A stretch of 64,000 nt of DNA from an uncultured Pseudomonas sp. (GTDB taxonomy: Bacteria; Pseudomonadota; Gammaproteobacteria; Pseudomonadales; Pseudomonadaceae), in the NCBI RefSeq assembly GCF_913774235.1, contig NZ_CAJYDW010000005.1, positions 186,001 through 250,000 on the forward strand, given 5' to 3'. The notes beneath the pieces are model-generated. The model saw only the letters and a program-made list of their open reading frames with translations. It did no database searches and was not told where the DNA came from. Below are positions 20,786 through 29,536 of the stretch, in pieces. The stretch's first letter is position 1; each line of letters opens with the position of its first letter. The translations under genes and the position numbers were made by a program.

Positions 20786-22234
20786 TTGAATCGACTCGAG
20801 CGCGTCGTAACCGGTATCCAGGGGCTGGATGAGATCTTGAAAGGAGGCCTGGTCGCAGGTGCCTCCTATGTCATCCAGGGCAGACCGGGCTCCGGCAAAT
20901 CGATCATGGCCAACCAGATCGCCTTCAACCACGTGCGTAATGGCGGCCGGGTGCTCTTCGCCACCATGCTGTCGGAAACCCACGAGCGGATGTTCCAGTT
21001 CTTCTCCACGCTGGATTTCTTCGACCGCTCCTGCATCGGCGACCAGGTCCAGTACCTCAGTGCCTTCGATACCATGGAAGGCGAGGGGCTGGACGAGGTG
21101 GTCCGCCTGCTACGCCGGGAAATCAGTCGGCAGAAGGCCAGCCTGCTGGTGGTGGACGGTCTGCTCAATGCCCGTTCGCGCGCCGAGACGCCCATAGATA
21201 CCAAGAAATTCATCGCCGAACTCCAGGGCCATGCGGCCTTCGCCGGCTGCACGGTGATCTTCCTCACCAGCGCCCGCTTGGAAGATGGCAGCCCCGAACA
21301 CACCATGGTCGACGGGGTGCTGGATCTGCACGAGGAAGAGATCGGCAGTCGCAGCATTCGCCGCTTGGCGCTGCGCAAGACCCGCGGCAGCGGCGCCCTG
21401 CCGGGTTTCCACGAATTCATCATCTCCCAGGCCGGCATTACCGTCTTTCCGCGCCTGGAAACCCTCTATCGCGATCCATCAGCGGGTGCGACCTACAAGG
21501 TCAGCAATGCCCGGGTGACCAGCGGCATACCGTCCCTGGACACCATGGTCGACCAGGGCCTGCCGGAGAGTTCGACGACGTTGCTGATAGGGCCCTCGGG
21601 CGCGGGCAAGACCTCTCTCTGTCTGAACTTCCTCGCGGCCTCCACTGCCGAGGCGCCTGGGCTGATGTTCGGCTTCTACGAGCCGCCGGAGCGCCTCTAT
21701 CTCAAGGCCGGCTCCCTCGGACTCGATCTGGCCGGGCGCGTGGGGGAGGGAGCGGTGCATGTGCACTGGCAGCCCACCACGGAGTTGCGCATCGACGACG
21801 TCGGCCACCAGCTGCTGGCGCTGATCAAGCAGCATGGCATCAAGCGTCTGGTGATCGACAGCCTCGGCGCCATCGCGCGCTTCGCCATCCCGCAAGGACG
21901 GCTCATCGAATACTTCAGCGCCCTACTGAACGAGCTGCGTACCCAAGGCGTCACAGTTCTAGCCACCTGGGAACTGCGCGACGTGTTTGGCGCGGACATC
22001 TCGGCGCCGGCGCCCGAACTTTCCAGCATGGTGGACAATCTGATTTTGCTGCGCTTCGTCGAGGCCGAAGCGGAGATCAAGCGGGTCCTGTCCATCCTCA
22101 AGGTGCGGGACAGTCTCTACGACCCGTCACTATGCGAACTGGTGATAGGCAACTCAGGAATCGAACTGAAAAAGGCGTTCAAAGACATGGTGAAGGTTCT
22201 TTCAGGTTCAGCCATGCCCTCAGCGCAACCATGA
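20786..22234 (+). CDS. KaiC-like tandem RecA-domain ATPase
   Basis: Product of 482 residues with two KaiC/RecA-like ATPase domains. The first has Walker A GRPGSGKS (residues 32-39), FATMLSETHERM in place of the KaiC catalytic EE region, and LLVVDGLLNAR as Walker B. The second has GPSGAGKT (near residue 270), GFYEPPERLYLKA and LVIDSLGAIAR. The serine/threonine autophosphorylation pair of cyanobacterial KaiC CII is not evident. No kaiA or kaiB is present, so a clock role should not be assumed. The start is TTG (20786); no in-frame ATG fits the conserved beginning. A receiver protein follows after 25 bases. Confidence 0.88.
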   Translation: MNRLERVVTGIQGLDEILKGGLVAGASYVIQGRPGSGKSIMANQIAFNHVRNGGRVLFATMLSETHERMFQFFSTLDFFDRSCIGDQVQYLSAFDTMEGEGLDEVVRLLRREISRQKASLLVVDGLLNARSRAETPIDTKKFIAELQGHAAFAGCTVIFLTSARLEDGSPEHTMVDGVLDLHEEEIGSRSIRRLALRKTRGSGALPGFHEFIISQAGITVFPRLETLYRDPSAGATYKVSNARVTSGIPSLDTMVDQGLPESSTTLLIGPSGAGKTSLCLNFLAASTAEAPGLMFGFYEPPERLYLKAGSLGLDLAGRVGEGAVHVHWQPTTELRIDDVGHQLLALIKQHGIKRLVIDSLGAIARFAIPQGRLIEYFSALLNELRTQGVTVLATWELRDVFGADISAPAPELSSMVDNLILLRFVEAEAEIKRVLSILKVRDSLYDPSLCELVIGNSGIELKKAFKDMVKVLSGSAMPSAQP

Positions 22235-22259
22235 TCGCGTCGGAGGGGAGAGTTTCCGC

Positions 22260-22628
22260 ATGACGACGATACTGGTAGTCGACGACGAATTTCTGATAGC
22301 GGACATCCTGGCCTTCGCCCTCGAGGACGAAGGCTACATGGTGGTCAAGGCGAGCAACGGTCGCCGGGCGCTGGACGTATTCGATCGCGAACTACCGTCA
22401 CTGGTCATCACCGACTTCATGATGCCGGTCATGAACGGCCGCGAACTGGCCGAAGCGCTGCGCGAGCGGCAAGGTCTGCAGCACCTGCCGATCATCCTTA
22501 TGAGCGGTGCCCAGGCGCATCTGGCCCAGGAAAGTTCCGAGTTGTTCGACGCCGTCTTCCAGAAGCCCTTCAACATCGGGGAAATCGTCGACACCGTGCG
22601 CCGGCACCTGCTGACCGCAAACGAGTGA
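22260..22628 (+). CDS. Single-domain response regulator (receiver only)
   Basis: CheY-like receiver of 122 residues with no output domain. The acidic pair is in ILVVDDE (D8, D9), the phosphoacceptor in ITDFMMP (D52), and the conserved lysine in FQKPFN (K102). Preceded by GGAGGGGAG and placed 25 bases after the KaiC-like gene, so the two are very likely co-transcribed. Likely roles are controlling the KaiC-like ATPase or relaying phosphate between kinases; the cognate kinase is not adjacent. A perfect 22-base-pair hairpin terminator follows. Confidence 0.92.
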   Translation: MTTILVVDDEFLIADILAFALEDEGYMVVKASNGRRALDVFDRELPSLVITDFMMPVMNGRELAEALRERQGLQHLPIILMSGAQAHLAQESSELFDAVFQKPFNIGEIVDTVRRHLLTANE

Positions 22629-22630
22629 AC

Positions 22631-22678
22631 GCCCTCAATGCAAAAGGCCTGCACGAGCAGGCCTTTTGCATTGAGGGC
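22631..22678. terminator. Bidirectional hairpin terminator
   Basis: Perfect 22-base-pair stem (22631-22652 with 22657-22678) around the loop ACGA, containing A and T tracts (AAAAGGCCTGC/GCAGGCCTTTT). It lies between the response regulator and the convergent CsbD-like gene and can serve both. Confidence 0.9.
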
Positions 22679-22707
22679 TGGCGTGGTTGCCAGCCCTGCG
22701 TTCGCTA

Positions 22708-22959
22708 TCAGGAACGCGAAAGCAGTACGCCGAGTACGAAGCCGATGCCACCGGCGACGGCCAGGGCGGTGAAGGGCTTGTCGGCGGTCACGTTGCGTGC
22801 GGTGTCGATGGCCTGACCATACTGCTGCTGCAGTTTGCCCTCCAGTTGCCGCGCCTTGCCTTCGGCTTGCCAGTCGGCATTGCCGGTCGCGGCGCCGAAG
22901 CTGTCCTGGATCTTGCCGGTGGCGTCTTTGGCATTGCCTATGATTTGATCGGTATTCAT
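22708..22959 (-). CDS. Small CsbD/ElaB-like stress protein with C-terminal membrane helix
   Basis: Product of 83 residues. The N-terminal half resembles CsbD (IIGNAKDATGKIQDSFG, then WQAEGKARQLEGKLQQQYG). The C-terminus has DKPFTALAVAGGIGFVLG, like the glycine-rich membrane anchor of ElaB/YqjD proteins. Such proteins are abundant in stationary phase or stress; the function is not defined. The ATG at 22959 is chosen because the upstream extension is not conserved. It is convergent with the response regulator across the shared terminator. Confidence 0.85.
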   Translation of the reverse strand: MNTDQIIGNAKDATGKIQDSFGAATGNADWQAEGKARQLEGKLQQQYGQAIDTARNVTADKPFTALAVAGGIGFVLGVLLSRS

Positions 22960-22987
22960 GAATGCACCTCGTGTTGTGGAAACGGAA

Positions 22988-23015
22988 GAGGTCATGCCAA
23001 GCGGCATGCTTCCTC
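22988..23015. promoter_or_regulatory. Imperfect inverted repeat between divergent genes
   Basis: Nested arms GAGG/CCTC and CATGCC/GGCATG around AAGC lie 29 bases upstream of the CsbD-like ATG and about 80 bases before the lipoprotein start. This could be an operator or a leader hairpin. No T tract follows, so it is not a terminator. Confidence 0.3.
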
Positions 23016-23095
23016 TATTGATCCGCGCCAGACGCATTTCGTTCAGGTCAATTTGCTGTTCGCGACCTCCATCGCGGTTCCTGCCGAGAGGATCC

Positions 23096-24496
23096 ATGAC
23101 CCCGAGCCGTCTTTCCGCCCTCTGTCTGCTCTCCCTGCTGGCCGGCTGTACCACCCAGCAGCCCCCTGAAACCGCCCCCGACGCCGATGGCCTCTTCGCC
23201 CGGCCAGTAGTCGCCGGGAGCGCCCTGCGCGACGGCTCCCGTCTGCAGGTGGCGTTGGCCCTACCGGAGGGTGGCAGCGCCCTGGTGGCCCTCGACTGCG
23301 CCCGAGACGAGGCGCGCCTGCTCTATCTAGACGGTGCCCAGCGCGTTTATCCCGGGCGGGTGAATGGCTATGCCGCACCGCTGGCCCTGAGCGCCGCGAA
23401 GGTCGCGGCACTCAAGGCCAATCCCGAGGTGCAGGCGCTCTGCGCGCAACCGGCCAGTACCGACTGGCGCACTCTGGCCACGGCACCTGGGGGCGATGCG
23501 CTGGTACTGGACCGCAACAGCCTCGTCGATGCCGGTGGTGTGCGCCGCTTCTGGGGTGGTCAACAACTGGCCGCGACGATCCAGACACCGCGCTATGGCG
23601 CTCCCGTGCGCCTGTGGCGGGAATCCCTCGCCGCGGACTGCACCGCGCGGCGGTACGTCCTGCTCGCCCGTTACGGTCTCGATGAGGGCGGGTTGATCAC
23701 CGACAGCCAGTCGGCAGATCTGACCCAGGAAGCCTTCGCCGCCGCGCCAGTGGAGCGCCGTACTCTCCTCGAAACCGCCTGCGATCGCCGGGAGGCCCTG
23801 CTGGCCGCACCACGGTCGCGCGCTGTCACTGCGCCGGCTGCAGCGCCTGTCGTCGCGTCGCCGCTGGCCGAGCTGCCGGCTGTCCAGCCGCAGCCGATGC
23901 AGGCACTGCAGGCCCTGACCCTGCCCGCAGCGCGAAGCGGGGTGCAGCGCTACGTGGAGGAGGGGGAAAGCCGCTACGACGGCCAGACGCATCCCTATCG
24001 AGAGGAGGTCCAGGTCAAGGCGGCGGGTACGTCCGGCCTACTGCGGCTGACCGCGGCGGGCAAGCGGGCGCGGGTGGATGCGCTGAACTGGCGCGGTCTG
24101 CTGGATCTGGTACGTCGTACCCGGGTCGACAACGGCAGCCTGCCGGTCGAAGAGCTGGCCGTAATCGAGCAACTGAGCTTCACCGGCGACTGGCGTACCC
24201 TCGCGGTCGGCAGCCAGGTCGGTTACCAGGCACGGCAGGCGCTGAGCGGCACCCTCAAGCAGGCCGAGCGCCGCGAACTCAAGGTGTCCTGCCAAGTGGT
24301 GAGCGAAGGCGATGCACGCCAGGTCCTGGCGTCGTTGAGCGGTCGCGCCAAGCGCCTCGATTGTCGACATGGGGACGCGAGCGACGGGCCCCGCAGTCGC
24401 TGGGTATACCTGCAGGACTATGGTTTCTTCCACATGACCAGCGTCGGCGCAGGTGGTCCCATGGGGTTGGAAAAGCACCTGACCGACTTGCAATAG
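23096..24496 (+). CDS. Hypothetical lipoprotein
   Basis: Product of 466 residues from the ATG at 23096, after GAGAGGATCC. It has a type II signal peptide with lipobox LLAGC (cysteine near residue 18), so it should be lipid-anchored in the envelope. No catalytic motif was recognised. A proline- and alanine-rich linker (about residues 240-275) separates two halves: the first with regularly spaced cysteines, the second, from VQRYVEEGESRYDG, of unknown fold. The frame is open for 46 codons upstream, but the signal peptide fixes the start. Confidence 0.75.
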   Translation: MTPSRLSALCLLSLLAGCTTQQPPETAPDADGLFARPVVAGSALRDGSRLQVALALPEGGSALVALDCARDEARLLYLDGAQRVYPGRVNGYAAPLALSAAKVAALKANPEVQALCAQPASTDWRTLATAPGGDALVLDRNSLVDAGGVRRFWGGQQLAATIQTPRYGAPVRLWRESLAADCTARRYVLLARYGLDEGGLITDSQSADLTQEAFAAAPVERRTLLETACDRREALLAAPRSRAVTAPAAAPVVASPLAELPAVQPQPMQALQALTLPAARSGVQRYVEEGESRYDGQTHPYREEVQVKAAGTSGLLRLTAAGKRARVDALNWRGLLDLVRRTRVDNGSLPVEELAVIEQLSFTGDWRTLAVGSQVGYQARQALSGTLKQAERRELKVSCQVVSEGDARQVLASLSGRAKRLDCRHGDASDGPRSRWVYLQDYGFFHMTSVGAGGPMGLEKHLTDLQ

Positions 24497-24666
24497 CCCG
24501 CGTCAGAGCGGCGGGTGGAGCAGAAGAAGCTGAGGACGGACTTAAAAGTTTCCTGGATATTATTTCCTGGCAGGTAAATATCACTCTCGAAAAGGCCACT
24601 TTTTAGCGAATTGGTACCAGTAGTACGCTGTGTCTATCGAAGCAGCACAACCAAGAGGTATTCGCT

Positions 24667-24846
24667 ATGAAAGTCTTAGGTATCCCGGCGCTCGTTGCCA
24701 TCGTCTTCATGGGCTTACTGTCGGGTACGGCATCCGCCGCCAGCCGTGACGTGTCCAACAAGTCGATCCGCGCCAATGCTCAGGCCCAGTTCCAGTCCGA
24801 GCATCCGGCCCGGACCTCCGCGCTCTACCAGAACAACGCCAACTGA
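24667..24846 (+). CDS. Small secreted protein (59 residues)
   Basis: Short gene preceded by an AGAGG ribosome site. The signal peptide has a hydrophobic core of alanine, valine, isoleucine and leucine and a probable cleavage after ASA (near residue 24). The mature part is about 35 polar residues (SRDVSNKSIRANAQAQFQSE and a tail ending in NNAN) without cysteines. No family is recognised. It resembles small periplasmic proteins common in pseudomonads. Upstream DNA is AT-richer and may hold the promoter. Confidence 0.7.
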   Translation: MKVLGIPALVAIVFMGLLSGTASAASRDVSNKSIRANAQAQFQSEHPARTSALYQNNAN

Positions 24847-25019
24847 TACTGGCGCCCGCTACGACGCCCCCTGCGATCCACTCATCGCCGGGGCGTCGCC
24901 TTATCCGCTCTCCGCTCCTGTCGACCTCGACTCTACCTCTCCATCGCCACCATCGTCTTGATCCCTGCCGCCGCTCCCGTCAGGCTATCTCCAGTGAAGC
25001 TATCGAGTGATATACGGCC

Positions 25020-25490
25020 ATGAGAATCGGCGAGCTGGCCAGTCTTACCGACTGCGCCGTCGAAACCATTCGCTACTACGAGCGGGAAGGCCTGCTGAGC
25101 CCGGCAGCGCGCAGCAGCAGTAACTACCGCCGCTACGACCAGAGCCATGTCGAGCGGCTGGTGTTCGTTCGCCACTGCCGATCGTTGGACATGACGCTGG
25201 GTGAGATCAAGGCACTGCTGGCGTTGCGCGATAGCGGCGAGCCAGGCTGCGATCAGGTCGACGCCCTGATCGGCGCCCACCTGCATCATGTGGAAGTCCG
25301 CATCCGCGAGCTGAACCAGCTGCGCGAGCAACTGGTGACCTTGCGCCACCAGTGCCAGGGCGAGGGGGCCGGTGATCGTTGCGGTATCCTACGCGAGCTC
25401 AGCCAGCCGGCAGCGCCGTCACCCATCACTGCCCAGTGCAGCGCGGCCGGGCACGCCCATGTGCCCGGTACGCACCGGCTACAGGATTAG
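25020..25490 (+). CDS. cadR: MerR-family metal-responsive regulator, CadR-like
   Basis: Product of 156 residues. The N-terminal winged helix-turn-helix [20 protein letters not shown] is followed by [11 protein letters not shown] and a coiled dimerisation helix (about 80-110). Metal-site cysteines C77, C112 and C121 match the Cd/Pb/Zn-sensing MerR branch. A histidine-containing tail (GHAHVPGTH) recalls the His-rich end of CadR. CadR normally represses and activates a divergent cadA efflux ATPase; none is present here. Its last 4 bases overlap the convergent rimO stop. Metal specificity is inferred. Confidence 0.8.
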   Translation: MRIGELASLTDCAVETIRYYEREGLLSPAARSSSNYRRYDQSHVERLVFVRHCRSLDMTLGEIKALLALRDSGEPGCDQVDALIGAHLHHVEVRIRELNQLREQLVTLRHQCQGEGAGDRCGILRELSQPAAPSPITAQCSAAGHAHVPGTHRLQD

Positions 25491-26818
25491 ATAGCTTCCG
25501 CCCAGAGGTCGTATTCGTCGGCGTCGGTGACGCGCACCCAGACCTTGTCGCCGGGTTGCAGCGGCGTCGCGCTGTCGACATAGACGTTGCCGTCGATTTC
25601 CGGCGCATCGGCGTAGGAGCGGCCGATGGCACCCTGTTCGTCCACCTCGTCGATCAGCACCTCGATCTCACGACCGATCTTCAGCTGCAGGCGTGCCGCG
25701 GAAATGGCCTGCTGGTGCGCCATGAAGCGCTCCCAGCGGTCCTGCTTGACCTCGTCCGGAACCGGGTCCAGGCCCAGCTCGTTGGCGGGTGCGCCCTCGA
25801 CCGGCGAATACTGGAAGCAGCCGACGCGATCCAGCTGGGCTTCGGTGAGCCAGTCCAGCAGGTACTGGAAGTCTTCCTCGGTCTCGCCGGGGAAGCCGAC
25901 GATGAAGGTGGAGCGGATGGTCAGCTCCGGGCAGATTTCCCGCCAGCGCTTGATGCGCGCCAGGGTCTTATCCTCGAACGCCGGGCGTTTCATGGACTTG
26001 AGCACCTTGGGGCTGGCGTGCTGGAAGGGGATGTCCAGGTAGGGCAGCAGCTTGCCGGCGGCCATCAGCGGGATGACGTCGTCGACGTTGGGGTAGGGGT
26101 AGACGTAGTGCAAACGGACCCAGACGCCCATGCCCGACAGCGCCTCGCACAGCTCCAGCATACGCGTCTTGACCGGCTGGCCGTTCCAGAAGTCCAGCTT
26201 GTACTTGAGGTCGACGCCATAGGCGCTGGTGTCTTGCGAGATCACCAGCAGCTCCTTGACGCCGGCCTTGACCAGCCGCTCGGCCTCGGACAGCACGTCG
26301 CCCACCGGCCGGCTGACCAGCTTGCCGCGCATGGAGGGGATGATGCAGAAGCTGCAGCTGTGGTTGCAGCCTTCGGAAATCTTCAGGTAGGCGTAGTGAC
26401 GCGGGGTCAGCTTGATGCCCTGGGGTGGCACCAGGTCGATCAGCGGATTGTGCTCTAGCTGCGGCGGCACCACCTCGTGGACGGCGCTGACCACCTGCTC
26501 GTACTGCTGCGGACCGGTCACCGCCAGCACGCTGGGGTGCACGCCGCGGATGTTGCCCTCGTCCACGCCCATGCAACCGGTGACGATCACCTTGCCATTC
26601 TCGGCGATGGCCTCGCCGATGGCGTCCAGGGACTCGGCCTTGGCGCTGTCGATGAAACCGCAGGTGTTGACCACCACCACGTCGGCGTCTTCATAGGTCG
26701 GTACGATTTCGTAGCCTTCCATGCGCAGCTGGGTGAGGATGCGCTCGGAGTCGACGGTGGCCTTGGGACAACCGAGGCTGACGAACCCGACCTTGGGGGC
26801 GGACGTTTGGATGGACAT
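25487..26818 (-). CDS. rimO: Ribosomal protein S12 methylthiotransferase RimO
   Basis: Radical SAM enzyme of 443 residues that methylthiolates the conserved aspartate of ribosomal protein S12. The N-terminal MTTase domain has [29 protein letters not shown] and VTGCMG, providing three cysteines of the auxiliary cluster. The radical SAM cluster motif is CNHSCSFC in [20 protein letters not shown]-terminal TRAM domain spans about 375-443. Length and motifs are typical. It is probably monocistronic. Confidence 0.96.
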   Translation of the reverse strand: MSIQTSAPKVGFVSLGCPKATVDSERILTQLRMEGYEIVPTYEDADVVVVNTCGFIDSAKAESLDAIGEAIAENGKVIVTGCMGVDEGNIRGVHPSVLAVTGPQQYEQVVSAVHEVVPPQLEHNPLIDLVPPQGIKLTPRHYAYLKISEGCNHSCSFCIIPSMRGKLVSRPVGDVLSEAERLVKAGVKELLVISQDTSAYGVDLKYKLDFWNGQPVKTRMLELCEALSGMGVWVRLHYVYPYPNVDDVIPLMAAGKLLPYLDIPFQHASPKVLKSMKRPAFEDKTLARIKRWREICPELTIRSTFIVGFPGETEEDFQYLLDWLTEAQLDRVGCFQYSPVEGAPANELGLDPVPDEVKQDRWERFMAHQQAISAARLQLKIGREIEVLIDEVDEQGAIGRSYADAPEIDGNVYVDSATPLQPGDKVWVRVTDADEYDLWAEAI

Positions 26819-27067
26819 GGGCTAACCTCGGCGGGCGCTCAGGAGGCGCCTTGATCAAAAAACGCGCGATTCTAGCCATCTCTGCCGCTGCTTGGAAGGG
26901 GCAGGCGGGCTCTATCGATGGCACAGAGCTTTTTGCCGACCAGAGAGTCTATGGAGCGTGAGGCGCTGCGCTGAGCGGTTGCTCTGGCTGCGTCCCTGGC
27001 CTTTTCAACTTGATCCCGGCGCCGCTTCGGCGCAGGATGCGCCGATTTTCGACTCTAGGAGCCCTGC

Positions 27068-28960
27068 ATGAGCCGTCCGGAACACGAGCACGGTGGTAAA
27101 GCCCCTTCGGCACTGGGAATGATCGTTCTCGCGACCGGTGTGGTGTATGGCGACATCGGGACCAGTCCTTTATACACCCTCAAGGAAGTCTTCTCGCCGC
27201 ACTACGGCTTGCCGCTGAACCATGACAGCGTGCTGGGTATCCTGTCGCTGATCTTCTGGTCGCTGATCTGGGTCGTTACCCTCAAGTACATCACCTTCGT
27301 GATGCGCGCCGACAACCAAGGCGAGGGTGGCATCATGGCGCTCACCGCGCTGGCTCGCCGTGCCGCCCAGGGCTCACCGCGCCTGGCCACCACCCTGGTA
27401 CTGCTCGGCCTGTTCGGCGCGGCGCTCTTTTACGGTGACAGCATGATCACTCCGGCGGTCTCGGTGCTTTCGGCGGTGGAGGGGCTGGAATTGGCCTTCG
27501 ATGGCCTTGAGCCCTGGGTCGTGCCCATCTCGCTGGTCATCCTGGTCGGTCTTTTCGCTATTCAGAAGCGAGGCACCGCGACCATCGGCAAGTTCTTCGG
27601 GCCGGTGATGGTGCTCTGGTTCACCTCGCTCGGTGCCCTGGGCGTCTACGGCATCGTCCAGCAGCCCGAGGTGCTCAAGGCGTTCAACCCCTACTGGGCG
27701 GTGGAGTTCTTCGCGGCCAACCCGATCAAGGGCTTCATCGTGCTCGGTGCGGCGGTCCTGGCGCTGACCGGTGCCGAGGCGCTCTACGCCGACATGGGCC
27801 ACTTCGGTCGCAAGCCTATTGCTCGCGCCTGGCTGCTGCTGGTGCTGCCGGGCCTGGTGCTCAACTACTTCGGCCAGGGCGCGCTGCTGCTCGCCGACCC
27901 TGCCGCCGTGCGCAATCCCTTCTATCTGCTGGCACCGGAATGGCTGCTGCTGCCGATGATCGGCCTGGCCACCCTGGCGACCGTCATCGCCTCCCAGGCG
28001 GTGATCACCGGGGCCTTTTCCATGACCCGCCAGGCCATCCAGCTGGGCTACATCCCGCGCATGCAGATCCAGCACACCTCCAGCCAGGAGCAGGGGCAGA
28101 TCTATATCCCGCTGATGAACTGGGTATTGATGCTGGGGGTGATCTTCCTGATTCTCACCTTCCAGTCTTCCGCCAACCTGGCCGAGGCCTACGGGGTAGC
28201 CGTGACCGGTACCATGCTGATCACCAGCTGTCTGGTGTCGGCAGTGATCCTGCTGCTGTGGAAGTGGCCACGCTGGGCCATGGTGCCGCTGTTGACCGGC
28301 TTCGTGTTGGTGGACCTGCTGTACTTCTCCGCCAATGCGCCGAAGATTTTCTCCGGCGGATCCTTCCCGGTGATCGCCGGCATCATCATCTTCATCCTGC
28401 TGACCACCTGGAAGCGTGGTCGCCAACTGGTGGTCGATCGCCTGGACGACGGGGCGCTGCCGCTGCCGATCTTCATCAGCAGCATCCGCGCCCAGCCGCC
28501 GTTTCGCGCCAAGGGCACCGCGGTTTTCCTCACCGCCCGGACCGACGTGGTGCCCCATGCCATGCTGCACAACCTGCTGCACAATCAGGTGCTGCACGAG
28601 CAGGTGGTGCTGCTCACGGTACGCTACGAGGACCGGCCGCGGGTATCGCGTGCGGAGCGCATGGAGGTCGAGGACTTCGGTGATGGCTTCTTCCGGGTGG
28701 TGCTGCACTACGGCTTCATGGACGAGCCGGACATTCCCCTGGCGCTCAGCCACTGCCCGCACCAAGGGCTGGACTTCACGCCGATGCGCACCACCTACTT
28801 CCTCAGCCGGGAAACGGTGATCGCCTCCAAGCGCCTGGGCATGGCGCCCTGGCGGGAGAATCTGTTCGTCTTCCTGATGAAGAACGCCAACGGCAACCTG
28901 AGATTCTTCAAGCTGCCGGTGAACCGGGTGATCGAGCTGGGTACCCAGGTCGAGATCTGA
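27068..28960 (+). CDS. kup: Low-affinity potassium transporter Kup
   Basis: KUP/HAK/KT family potassium-proton symporter of 630 residues in the inner membrane. The N-terminal signature [19 protein letters not shown] is followed by about 12 hydrophobic segments and a cytoplasmic C-terminal domain of roughly 170 residues (from about [20 protein letters not shown]). An AGGAG site lies 9 bases before the ATG. A strong terminator follows, so it is a single-gene unit. Confidence 0.96.
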   Translation: MSRPEHEHGGKAPSALGMIVLATGVVYGDIGTSPLYTLKEVFSPHYGLPLNHDSVLGILSLIFWSLIWVVTLKYITFVMRADNQGEGGIMALTALARRAAQGSPRLATTLVLLGLFGAALFYGDSMITPAVSVLSAVEGLELAFDGLEPWVVPISLVILVGLFAIQKRGTATIGKFFGPVMVLWFTSLGALGVYGIVQQPEVLKAFNPYWAVEFFAANPIKGFIVLGAAVLALTGAEALYADMGHFGRKPIARAWLLLVLPGLVLNYFGQGALLLADPAAVRNPFYLLAPEWLLLPMIGLATLATVIASQAVITGAFSMTRQAIQLGYIPRMQIQHTSSQEQGQIYIPLMNWVLMLGVIFLILTFQSSANLAEAYGVAVTGTMLITSCLVSAVILLLWKWPRWAMVPLLTGFVLVDLLYFSANAPKIFSGGSFPVIAGIIIFILLTTWKRGRQLVVDRLDDGALPLPIFISSIRAQPPFRAKGTAVFLTARTDVVPHAMLHNLLHNQVLHEQVVLLTVRYEDRPRVSRAERMEVEDFGDGFFRVVLHYGFMDEPDIPLALSHCPHQGLDFTPMRTTYFLSRETVIASKRLGMAPWRENLFVFLMKNANGNLRFFKLPVNRVIELGTQVEI

Positions 28961-28970
28961 TCGCAGGCGA

Positions 28971-29004
28971 CATGAAAAAGGCTCCTTCGGGAGCCTTTTT
29001 CATG
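28971..29004. terminator. Bidirectional hairpin terminator after kup
   Basis: Perfect 15-base-pair stem with a TTCG tetraloop (arms 28971-28985 and 28990-29004), carrying AAAAAGGCTCC and GGAGCCTTTTT. It lies between kup and a convergent minus-strand gene. Confidence 0.93.
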
Positions 29005-29124
29005 TCTGCAGATCGGCTTCGGCAGCCAAGTGCTGATGCATCGCGCCGGCTATGCAGGCGGCTGGTTTCGTTCGGTTCAGGTAGAGCGCTTGCGCTCTGG
29101 TTCGGGGAACGCCAGGACCAGGCT

Positions 29125-29430
29125 TCAGTTGAAGACCGGTGGAGGCAGGGCGTCGGGATCGGTGATGAAGGGCATTTGCCAGCTGTCCAGGATCTGGCCA
29201 CGGCTTTCCAGCTCGGCGCGTACCGTGCCGATGTAGCCCGCCAGCCGCAGGGGATCGCGATAGTCGGTTTCGCTCAGCTGCTCTTCGGTATAGAGCGTCT
29301 TGCCCTTGGCATCGACCACACCCAGGGCGAGATCGTGGCCGTCCGCACCGCAGGACACCACGCAGCCCAGGGGTTGAAAGGCGTCCACCAGGATCTTGCT
29401 GGCGGCGTCGGCGGAAAGCGGTGTGGTCAT
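29125..29430 (-). CDS. Hypothetical small protein (101 residues)
   Basis: Product of 101 residues from the ATG at 29430. No known domain was recognised. The sequence has FQPLGCVVSCGADGHDLALG, then a polar region with YRDPLRLAGYIGTVRAELE. No signal peptide or membrane helix is visible. A GGAGACCC site precedes the start. It lies 106 bases downstream of the AcvB-like gene on the same strand and could belong to its transcript. GC-rich third positions support coding. Confidence 0.65.
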   Translation of the reverse strand: MTTPLSADAASKILVDAFQPLGCVVSCGADGHDLALGVVDAKGKTLYTEEQLSETDYRDPLRLAGYIGTVRAELESRGQILDSWQMPFITDPDALPPPVFN

Positions 29431-29536
29431 GACGGGTCTCCGTGGCTGTTGCAGCCATAGACCGCCAGAGACTGCCTGGTTGTTCCGGCCGTGGGTCCGG
29501 GCCCGCAGGCCCGGACGAACGGCCGGACGCTGCACG

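Noticed and set aside
20786-22234. Circadian clock assignment for the KaiC-like gene
   Set aside because: No kaiA or kaiB and no visible CII phosphorylation site pair. KaiC-like ATPases are widespread in non-cyanobacteria with other roles.
27374-28765. 463-codon minus-strand frame opposite kup
   Set aside because: Histidine- and glutamine-rich shadow of the Kup transporter.
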